Shown one piece after another: positions 15,275 to 20,607 of a DNA stretch of 20,607 nt; position 1 is the stretch's first letter; each line of letters starts with the position of its first letter. Under the pieces are notes generated by a model. It was not told the DNA's origin. It did not search any database and worked only from the letters and a program-made list of their open reading frames with translations. The DNA is from Alphaproteobacteria bacterium. GTDB lineage: Bacteria > Pseudomonadota > Alphaproteobacteria > Zavarziniales > Zavarziniaceae. A program made the translations under genes and the position numbers. The stretch covers positions 1 to 20,607 of the forward strand of contig JAJFJE010000331.1 in assembly GCA_021774355.1 (NCBI GenBank), given 5' to 3'.

Positions 15275-15868
15275 ATGAACCCTGCCTCCTGTCCGCTCGA
15301 TCGCTTGCTCGCCGACATCCGCGGCTGCGTCCTTTGTGCCGACACCCTGCCGCTGGGGCCGCGGCCGGTATTACGGGCAACCGTCACGGCGCGCATCCTG
15401 ATCGCCGGGCAGGCGCCGGGAACCCGGGTTCACGATACCGGTATCCCTTTCAATGATCGGTCGGGCGATCGGTTGCGTCAGTGGTTGGGAATCGGCCCCG
15501 AAGTGTTTTACGACCAGGGCCGGATCGCCATCCTGCCCATGGGCTTCTGTTACCCCGGGGTGCTGCCCGGGGGCGGCGACCGCCCGCCCGAGCCGCGCTG
15601 TGCCGCCACCTGGCGTGCCCCGCTGCTTGCGGCTCTGCCCCAGTTGCGGCTGACGCTGCTGGTCGGCAGCTATGCCCAGGCCTATCATCTGGGGCGGCGG
15701 CGGGCGCCGACCCTGACCGAAACGGTGCGGCGCTTTGCTGATTATCTTCCCGCGGCCTTTCCGCTGCCTCATCCTTCGTGGCGCAATACGGGGTGGCTGA
15801 AACGCAATCCATGGTTCGAGGACGACGCTCTCCCGGTTCTGCGCGCGCGGGTCTCGGCCTTGCTCTGA
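15275..15868 (+). CDS. Uracil-DNA glycosylase superfamily protein, probable [4Fe-4S]
   Basis: The superfamily removes uracil from DNA. This 197-residue product has motif 1-like 'ILIAGQAPGTRVHDTGIPFND' and C-terminal 'LPHPSWRNTGWLKRNPWFED', like the HPSP loop. Cys18, Cys21, Cys92 and Cys109 are spaced C-x2-C-x70-C-x16-C. This is close to the C-x2-C-x67-C-x15-C cluster ligands known for family 4 enzymes. GQAPG replaces the usual GEAPG, so the activity may differ. ATG 15275 is chosen over an upstream ATG because the CxxC region follows directly. Its end overlaps the next lipoprotein gene by 58 bases in another frame. Confidence 0.82.
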   Translation: MNPASCPLDRLLADIRGCVLCADTLPLGPRPVLRATVTARILIAGQAPGTRVHDTGIPFNDRSGDRLRQWLGIGPEVFYDQGRIAILPMGFCYPGVLPGGGDRPPEPRCAATWRAPLLAALPQLRLTLLVGSYAQAYHLGRRRAPTLTETVRRFADYLPAAFPLPHPSWRNTGWLKRNPWFEDDALPVLRARVSALL

Positions 15869-16812
15869 GCGGCCTGCTGGCGGTGCTGGCGGTGCTGGCG
15901 GCCTGCGGCCCTGTGGTCACCGGGCTGGGCCCGCCAAGGGCGGCAACCCGGATGGCCGACAATGGCTTCGTCGCCCGCGACGGGACGACGCTGCCGCTGC
16001 GGCGCTGGCAACCGGCCGGCCCGGCCGTCGCGGCGATTCTGGCCCTTCATGGCTTCAACGACTACGGCCACGCCTTTGCCGGCCCCGGCGCCTATTGGGC
16101 CGGCCGGGGCATTGCCGTCTATGCCCCGGATCAACGGGGCTTCGGCACCACCGCGACCCGGGGCTATTGGGCTGGCCAGGAGGCCCTGGTGGCCGACGCC
16201 GCGGACCTCGTCGCGGCGGTCGCCCGGGACCAGCCGGGCCGCCCCGTCTTCCTGCTCGGCGAAAGCATGGGCGGCGCCGTCGCCATCGAAACCGCCGCCC
16301 ATCATCCGGACCTGCCGCTGGCCGGCGTGATTCTGGTGGCGCCTGCGGTCTGGGGGGCGGACGACCTGCCGCCCTTCAGCCAGGTCCTTCTCGACATATG
16401 CAGTTTCCTGATGCCCTGGAACTACATCGACCCGCTGCCCGGCATGCGCCTCAAGGCGAGCGACAATGATGCCATGCTGCGGGCCTTCGGAAAGGACCCC
16501 CTGGTCATCAAGCGGACCCGCTTCGATGCCCTGTCCGGTCTGGTCGACCTGATGGGGGCGGCCAAGCGGGACGCCGGGGGGATTGCCGCGCCGGTCCTGC
16601 TGGCCCGCGGGGACCGGGACCAATTGGTGCCCAGGGCGGCGACGGCGTGGGTTGCCCAGCGCCTGGCGGCGACCACCGACCGGTTTCGCGACCTGGACTA
16701 TCCCGGCGGCTACCACATGCTGTTGCGTGACCTGGAAGGCGCGACGGTGTGGCGGGACATTGGCGATTGGGTGCTCGACCGCGGCCGCATCGTGGTAAAA
16801 AGTGACCCGTAA
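15811..16812 (+). CDS. Alpha/beta hydrolase lipoprotein (monoacylglycerol lipase-like)
   Basis: This 333-residue protein begins with a basic n-region, a hydrophobic stretch and a lipobox LAAC with Cys32, so it is probably lipid-anchored. The hydrolase domain has 'LALHGFNDYGHAFAGPG' and 'VYAPDQRGFGTT'. The nucleophile elbow is GESMGG (Ser152), with Asp270 in 'RGDRDQLV' and His302 in 'GGYHML'. The 'HGF' opening and GxSMGG elbow resemble monoacylglycerol lipase/lysophospholipase. ATG 15811 gives a complete signal peptide; the GTG at 15778 would add residues ahead of it. The ribosome site is weak and the start lies inside the glycosylase gene, suggesting coupling. Confidence 0.9.
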   Translation: MVRGRRSPGSARAGLGLALSGLLAVLAVLAACGPVVTGLGPPRAATRMADNGFVARDGTTLPLRRWQPAGPAVAAILALHGFNDYGHAFAGPGAYWAGRGIAVYAPDQRGFGTTATRGYWAGQEALVADAADLVAAVARDQPGRPVFLLGESMGGAVAIETAAHHPDLPLAGVILVAPAVWGADDLPPFSQVLLDICSFLMPWNYIDPLPGMRLKASDNDAMLRAFGKDPLVIKRTRFDALSGLVDLMGAAKRDAGGIAAPVLLARGDRDQLVPRAATAWVAQRLAATTDRFRDLDYPGGYHMLLRDLEGATVWRDIGDWVLDRGRIVVKSDP

Positions 16813-16847
16813 CGGATACAATTAGCCCTGTTCGGGGGGTTTTGGTC

Positions 16848-17510
16848 ATGATACGGACACGGCAAATGAGGTGGGGAGACGAATCGGAAGGCCGCAATCG
16901 CAGCCGCTTGGCTGCGAGGATCGGTGTCGTCCTGATGGCGGGGGTCCTGGTCGCCGTTGCCGGATGCTCCAATCGGCAATCCCGCTACGAGAAGCGGCCA
17001 TCGACGCCGGTGGCGCCGGCCACCGCCACGCCGCCGCCCGAAGCGACCACCACCAGTGCCGTGCCGGTGGGCCTGCGCGGTGATGTCCTGCCCGGCAATT
17101 TTTCCCCGGCAGCGCCGTTGACGGACACCGTTGGCGGCATTCTCTCGGACCTCGCCAAGGAGGCGAAGGTGGCGTTTTATCCCAGCACCCTGTCCCGGGA
17201 ACGCGGCCTGCTGGGCCGGCGCGTCACCGTCGCCGCCGGTCGCCACGCGATGAACGGCCTGGTCAACCAATTGTGCCACGACGCGGCGCTGAGTTGCTTC
17301 TACACCACCAGCTACAAGGCGATTGCCGCCTATGATCCGGCCGAACTAGAACCCCACCAGGAGGACGTCGTCGGCGGCCCCGGCGTGGCCGCCCCGGCCA
17401 AGGCTTCGGCCCGGCCGGTGTCCATGCCTGTGCCCAAGAAGCGGCCGAAATCCATCCCGGTGTCTTTTGCCGCCGAAGGCGCCCCGGCCCCGCAGGCCAA
17501 GGCGCCCTGA
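16848..17510 (+). CDS. Lipoprotein with possible STN-like domain
   Basis: This 220-residue protein has a lipobox VAGC with Cys40 after a hydrophobic segment. A Pro/Thr-rich linker follows, then a domain at about residues 80-165: 'TVGGILSDLAKEAKVAFYPS', 'LLGRRVTVAAGRHAMNGLVN', 'LCHDAALSCFY'. The pattern resembles the STN domain of secretins and TonB-dependent receptors, but the similarity is judged by eye. Two Cys (LCHDAALSC) might form a disulfide. The C-terminus is Pro/Lys/Ala-rich. The ATG at 16848 has GGGGGG eight bases upstream. It ends 6 bases before the end of the convergent lipoprotein gene. Confidence 0.75.
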   Translation: MIRTRQMRWGDESEGRNRSRLAARIGVVLMAGVLVAVAGCSNRQSRYEKRPSTPVAPATATPPPEATTTSAVPVGLRGDVLPGNFSPAAPLTDTVGGILSDLAKEAKVAFYPSTLSRERGLLGRRVTVAAGRHAMNGLVNQLCHDAALSCFYTTSYKAIAAYDPAELEPHQEDVVGGPGVAAPAKASARPVSMPVPKKRPKSIPVSFAAEGAPAPQAKAP

Positions 17511-17516
17511 GCGGGC

Positions 17517-18362
17517 TCAACCGGCCGGGGGCGCCTGCTGCAGGCCGCTGATCCCGCGCATCACCTGAATGTCGCGCCGCGCCTGATCAATCGCCTTGGC
17601 CAGGAAGTCGTTGAGCATGTCGGTCGCGGCGTCGACCACGGCGCCGTCGACGTCGGAGCACAGCACGGCATCGGTGGTGCCCTTGCCGGCGCCTTCGGTG
17701 CGCTGCTCGTGGACCAGGCCGCGCGGGCCGACCACCGCGACATTGCCCTCGACGGCCATATAGGCCGAAATGCTGTCGGTGAAGAAGTCCTCCTTGGTCA
17801 GGAAGGCGATGTCGATGCCGCCCTGGTCGATGATGATCTGGGCGTCATAGCCGCCCGCTCCGATCTCGTCGGGCTGCAGGCGCCGGTCGGTAAACACCAC
17901 CTGCTCGAAATTCTGCGAGAACGCCTGGCGAGCCGTCGGTTGATAGAGCCGGTCGAGCATGATCTTGAAGCGCGGACCGGTGCAGCGGTCGCCCTGCGTC
18001 TTGACCCGCGTGGTCCAGCCGCCGTTCTGCAGGTAGACGGCAAAGCGCCCCGGCACCTGGCCGTTATGGCGCCGGCCCCCGGCGCGATAGTCCATCGGCC
18101 CACGGGCTGCCTGGTGGCCTTGTCCCGCCGCCGGATAGGCCGGCGGCGAATATTGCGCCTGGTAGCCGCTGTCGTAGCGTGAATCATAGGGCGTGGCGTC
18201 GGCCACGCCGTCATAGCGGCGGTCATAGCCACTGGCGTAACCCTGGCCGGGGCCGCGGTCGTGGCTGCCGCTGCGGCCCGCCTCGCTCGGCGGCGCGCCG
18301 GCGCAGGCCGTGACGGCAAGTGCTGCGAGCCCCAGCACAAAGGTAAACCCGAGCCTGTTCAT
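17517..18362 (-). CDS. Uncharacterised Tyr/Asp-rich lipoprotein
   Basis: This 281-residue protein starts at the ATG at 18362-18360, which has AGGAGG five bases upstream. The reading frame runs on upstream without a stop, but this start gives a clean signal peptide and lipobox VTAC (Cys20). Residues about 30-80 are low-complexity and rich in Tyr, Asp, Arg, Ser and Gly ('YDRRYDGV', 'YDSRYDSGYQ'). The following domain (about 100-265) has 'GRFAVYLQNGGWTTRVK', 'YDAQIIIDQGGIDIAFLTKE' and 'AVLCSDVDGAVVDAATDMLN'. I do not recognise the family. It is probably an outer-membrane lipoprotein. Confidence 0.85.
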   Translation of the reverse strand: MNRLGFTFVLGLAALAVTACAGAPPSEAGRSGSHDRGPGQGYASGYDRRYDGVADATPYDSRYDSGYQAQYSPPAYPAAGQGHQAARGPMDYRAGGRRHNGQVPGRFAVYLQNGGWTTRVKTQGDRCTGPRFKIMLDRLYQPTARQAFSQNFEQVVFTDRRLQPDEIGAGGYDAQIIIDQGGIDIAFLTKEDFFTDSISAYMAVEGNVAVVGPRGLVHEQRTEGAGKGTTDAVLCSDVDGAVVDAATDMLNDFLAKAIDQARRDIQVMRGISGLQQAPPAG

Positions 18363-18474
18363 GGGATCCTCCTGGTCATCCTGCCCGCAGGCATGAGTCG
18401 CGATGGCGACCGGTGGGAGGCAAGGAACAGGAGCAGGCATTTTCTCCCGTTCCGGCGCACCAGTCCGATCGAAT

Positions 18475-18500
18475 AATGCACCGGCGCGGATGATCGTTCC
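18475..18500 (-). promoter_or_regulatory. Weak candidate EcfG-type promoter before the Tyr/Asp-rich lipoprotein
   Basis: On the minus strand GGAAC (18500-18496), 17 bases and CATT (18478-18475) resemble the general-stress EcfG consensus GGAAC-N16/17-CGTT with one mismatch. It lies 113 bases before the lipoprotein start. The motif is short and could be chance. Confidence 0.2.
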
Positions 18501-18542
18501 CCGACCGTCCGGTAAATACGGAACGAGTTTGGCGACGATTGG

Positions 18543-18572
18543 CCGCATATTGGCGGCCGCCGCCAATTGCGG
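18543..18572. repeat. Long inverted repeat in the intergenic region
   Basis: CCGCA and ATTGGCGGC (18543-18547 and 18549-18557) mirror GCCGCCAAT and TGCGG (18559-18567 and 18568-18572) around a single C at 18558. The arms total 14 paired bases with one bulged T at 18548. A one-base loop is too tight for a full hairpin, so an operator for a dimeric protein is more likely than a terminator. Confidence 0.5.
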
Positions 18573-18885
18573 TAATTTCCCGGCGGCCCCGCCAGATGCC
18601 GTCGATGCGGCCTGCGCGGGACGTCGAGCGCCTTGGCTACGGCAGCGCTGCCCTGCGCCCATCGGCTCAAGGAACCAGGCTTTCAGAACCTCGCCGGCAT
18701 GGCGCGGGGTTCTTTCCCCATCGGTGATCGTCGACAAAAATGCGACATCGCGGACGTTGCCGTCCATCCATCTGAAGCGGATCCTCCGCAAGTCGTCGAT
18801 GGGACTCCAATGCTGGGCTTTGCCGGGGCGAAGCTGCTGGTTGTTGTGCCATAATTCCACGGCGATTGGCCTCGGGGAGATCGGT

Positions 18886-19552
18886 ATGCGGGTGCTGGCG
18901 GCAAAAACGGCGGGCGCATTGATGACGGCAGCCTGTCTATCAGCATGCGTCTCCGGCGGTATGCGTCTCCGGCGGTAATTTTCACTACGAGCGGCAGCAC
19001 GGCACACATCCGCCGCTCGGCCAGGTGACATCGGTCACGCCCGGCGACGTCATCTTTACGGAGTTTGACTTCACGACCGCTGCTGCAGCCGTCGTTGCGG
19101 GCGGTTTCACGGACTACATTCAGTTGACCAAGGTCGTCATCGCCCCGGGATCGGTGTTGCTGAAGGCCGGAGAGGATTACTGCACCACCAACAACACGCT
19201 GTTTGCGCTGGCTGGGAACCCGGTTGGGGTGGCATGTCTGCGCGACACCGATGGCGATGGTATGTTCGACCGGATCGCCGGCGGAAACCTGATCGCGACG
19301 GATTTTCCACCGCTTCCTTATCGCAGTGATGCGGTGGGAACGGGAACGGGCTTTCGGAAGGAGCTTCTATATCAGGGCGTCCAGGGCGACACCATGCGCC
19401 TGTCCTACCGCGAGTTCGCCAACGACATGGCACGGCCGGCCTTCCAACAGGACCTGACCTATAACCTTGAGAAGCCCGGGCCGATGGGTCTCATGGGGGG
19501 GTGTTGGCATGGGAACGAGGCGGGAACAAATCATCGATTCTGGTTCAAATGA
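18886..19552 (+). pseudogene. Lipoprotein gene frameshifted by a 16-bp tandem duplication
   Basis: ATG 18886 has GGGGAG six bases upstream. It opens a lipoprotein signal ('MRVLAAKTAGALMTAACLSA' then Cys) and stops at TAA 18976-18978. The exact repeat of ATGCGTCTCCGGCGGT at 18945-18960 and 18961-18976 causes the stop. With one copy removed, the frame passes into the downstream frame ending at TGA 19552, giving 216 residues. The downstream part contains 'RDTDGDGMFDRIAGG' (calcium-loop-like), 'LSYREFANDMARPAFQQDL' and a 'GGCWHGNEAGTNHRFWFK' end. The family is unknown. As written the product is about 30 residues and inactive. Confidence 0.85.
18945..18976 (+). repeat. Exact 16-bp tandem repeat inside a lipoprotein gene
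   Basis: Two identical 16-base units (18945-18960 and 18961-18976) lie just after the lipobox cysteine codon region. Sixteen is not a multiple of three, so gain or loss of a unit switches the frame. Confidence 0.95.
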
Positions 19553-19630
19553 ACCTAAGAGAACCGCCTTCAAACTGCCGAGAAATCCGGCAATTAGGGA
19601 AAAATATCAGCGATTTCAGTATCTTGGGCA

Positions 19631-19705
19631 TGGTGGGCGCGGTAGGGATTGAACCTACGACCCCCGCCGTGTGAAGGCGATGCTCTCCCGCTGAGCTACG
19701 CGCCC
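19631..19705 (-). tRNA. tRNA-Val (anticodon CAC)
   Basis: Read on the minus strand, the 75 bases fold as a complete cloverleaf. The acceptor GGGCGCG pairs with CGCGCCC, the D stem is GCTC/GAGC, the anticodon stem is TCGCC/GGCGG with loop TTCACAC, and the T arm is GTAGG-TTCAATC-CCTAC. The anticodon is CAC, which reads GUG valine codons. The 3' CCA is encoded. It lies 36 bases after the gph stop on the same strand, so it might be processed from a gph transcript or have its own promoter. No convincing terminator follows. Confidence 0.97.
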
Positions 19706-19741
19706 ATGCCCAGCCGCGTGGCGGCTGCGAGGGCGGCATGT

Positions 19742-20437
19742 TTAGGCGCCGACGGCGGCCCTGTCAAGGACGCGGGCGATGGCTGCGGGCAGGGCCCGGA
19801 AATCGTCGATCAGGGCGTCGGGCGCGAGGTCCGCCGCCGCCACGGGGGTATAGCCGAAGCTGACCAGAACCACCGGCACGCCGGCATTGGCGGCGGCGTC
19901 GCGGTCGGCGGCGCTGTCCCCGACCATCACGGCGGGCGTCCCGGGGGGGCAGTCCAGGCGGCTGAGGGCGTCGGTCAGGTGGCGGCCATCGGGCTTCTTA
20001 TAGGGCAGGCTGTCGCCCCCCAGCACCACGGGGAAAAATCGTGCGAGATCGAGCGCGCGCAGCAGCGACAGGGACAGGCCTTCCAGCTTGTTGGTGCAGA
20101 TCGCCATGGGATGGCCCGCCGCGGCCAGCGCCTCCAGGGTTTCGACGACCCCCGGCCAGGGCCGGCTGCGGTCGGCGATATGCTGGCCGTAGCGGGCCAG
20201 GAAGGCGTCGAACAGCGGCTGCAGCGGCACCGCCGCGGCGCCCAGGCCGTGGGCCCCGAGGCCCCGTTCCAGCAGCTTCATCACGCCCTGGCCAACCATG
20301 TTGCGGACGGCCGCCTCGGCGATCGGGCCGAGCCCCAGGCTGGCCAGGACATGGTTCAAGCTGTCGCAAAGGTCGGGCGCGCTGTCGACCAGCGTGCCGT
20401 CGAGGTCGAACAGAAGGGCTGCGGGGGGCGGTGTCAT
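19742..20437 (-). CDS. gph: Phosphoglycolate phosphatase (HAD family)
   Basis: Gph removes phosphate from 2-phosphoglycolate, a by-product of DNA end repair and of Rubisco oxygenation. The product is 231 residues. HAD motif I is 'LLFDLDGTLVDS' (Asp11 and Asp13), motif II is 'AICTNK', motif III is the lysine in 'PYKKPDGRHL', and motif IV is 'VMVGDSAADRDAA'. 'DSAPDLCDSLNHVL' and the helical cap are typical of Gph. The ATG at 20437-20435 is chosen because motif I follows at the usual distance. An in-frame TTG at 20542 would add 35 residues of no known type. Other HAD phosphatases are possible. It diverges from glmU. Confidence 0.88.
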   Translation of the reverse strand: MTPPPAALLFDLDGTLVDSAPDLCDSLNHVLASLGLGPIAEAAVRNMVGQGVMKLLERGLGAHGLGAAAVPLQPLFDAFLARYGQHIADRSRPWPGVVETLEALAAAGHPMAICTNKLEGLSLSLLRALDLARFFPVVLGGDSLPYKKPDGRHLTDALSRLDCPPGTPAVMVGDSAADRDAAANAGVPVVLVSFGYTPVAAADLAPDALIDDFRALPAAIARVLDRAAVGA

Positions 20438-20560
20438 GGGCGCAGTCTGCCCAAGCCTGGTGCAGCCGTCCAGGAACGCCGCTGCGGCGTTGTGACCCGC
20501 TCTAGGCAGGGGCGAAGCTCCCATGGTAAACCGCTTGCTCAACCGTAAAGGGCGTCACTT

Positions 20561-20607
20561 ATGAGTCTCGCCGGAGCGACCGCCGCCATCGTGCTCGCCG
20601 CAGGCAA
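20561..20607 (+). CDS. glmU: GlmU N-terminus, partial at window edge
   Basis: Only the first 15 codons are in the window. ATG 20561 is preceded by AAAGGG. The start 'MSLAGATAAIVLAAG' matches the beginning of the nucleotidyltransferase LAAGxGTRM signature of bifunctional GlmU, which makes UDP-N-acetylglucosamine. Other sugar nucleotidyltransferases begin in the same way. The choice of GlmU rests on the divergent gph neighbour, a common alphaproteobacterial arrangement. Confidence 0.65.
   Translation, partial: MSLAGATAAIVLAAG

Larger units (their letters stand above)
18363..18885. other. 523-base region without a confident gene
   Basis: Both strands have open frames here, but none combines a ribosome site, a start and a recognisable product. 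The minus frame of the preceding lipoprotein gene stays open up to position 19031, which GC-rich sequence can do by chance. The stretch at about 18690-18860 read on the minus strand looks protein-like ('DDLRRIRFRWMDG', 'HAGEVLKAWFLEP') but I cannot assign it. A strong inverted repeat lies at 18543-18572. A possible stress promoter lies at 18475-18500. Confidence 0.5.

Noticed and set aside
16825..16844. Terminator after the alpha/beta hydrolase (CCC-N5-GGG then TTTT)
   Set aside because: The stem is only three to four base pairs, and the T run is interrupted by the ribosome site region of the next gene.
18363..19031. N-terminal extension of the Tyr/Asp-rich lipoprotein to a 504-residue protein
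   Set aside because: The internal ATG at 18362 has an ideal ribosome site, a signal peptide and a lipobox; the extension has none of these.
19524..19538. GAACAAATCAT, identical to the first 11 bases of the upstream SOS-like box before recA
   Set aside because: It lies inside the lipoprotein reading frame, not in a promoter, and the second half-site is missing.
19025..19552. Independent 175-residue gene starting at GTG 19025
   Set aside because: No ribosome site precedes it, and its frame continues upstream into a lipoprotein signal once one 16-bp repeat is removed.
19576..19592. TGCCG-N7-CGGCA hairpin as terminator for the tRNA or the lipoprotein gene
   Set aside because: Only 5 bp and no T run on either strand.

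Overview
This window is a GC-rich alphaproteobacterial chromosome segment. The pointers are a CckA-type hybrid histidine kinase, a cckA-recA-alaS gene order, and a divergent flagellar export locus carrying a separate FlhB C-terminal protein. Rhodospirillales is the most likely order, but that is inferred from gene content and order. No sequence comparison was run.

Positions 1-7583 hold a flagellar and cell-cycle locus. The window opens inside the 3' end of an alanine-rich helical protein. Next comes a minus-strand operon, flhX-fliO-fliP, whose genes overlap by 4 bases at each junction. Facing away from it is a plus-strand operon, flgB-flgC-fliE-fliQ-fliR-flhB-cckA. This operon builds the proximal rod, the rod-export junction and most of the export gate, and its last gene is the cell-cycle kinase cckA, translationally coupled to flhB. 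A near-perfect CtrA-type box (TTTA-N7-TTAA) sits about 40 bases upstream of flgB. CckA is the kinase that ultimately phosphorylates CtrA, so a feedback loop is plausible.

Positions 7584-12020 hold recA, alaS and a 73-residue acidic protein. A promoter with two SOS-like direct-repeat boxes lies upstream of recA. A strong inverted repeat lies between recA and alaS. A likely intrinsic terminator follows the small gene.

Positions 12021-15868 hold accessory metabolism and stress genes. A 2-hydroxychromene-2-carboxylate isomerase-like gene and a luciferase-like monooxygenase gene diverge. A minus-strand operon follows: ECF sigma factor, one-span anti-sigma factor, and a membrane-anchored periplasmic protein of the heavy-metal-resistance/CnrX type. 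A uracil-DNA glycosylase family gene with four cysteines in iron-sulfur spacing diverges from it.

Positions 15811-19552 hold four lipoprotein genes. They are an alpha/beta hydrolase, a possible STN-like lipoprotein, an uncharacterised Tyr/Asp-rich lipoprotein on the minus strand, and a lipoprotein gene broken by an exact 16-bp tandem duplication. Removing one 16-bp copy restores a continuous 216-residue lipoprotein reading frame. This is the most striking observation in the window. It could be a fresh pseudogene, a phase-variation switch or an assembly error.

Positions 19631-20607 hold tRNA-Val(CAC) and a phosphoglycolate phosphatase (gph) on the minus strand, and the first codons of glmU on the plus strand at the window edge. 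No CRISPR array, insertion sequence or prophage was seen.
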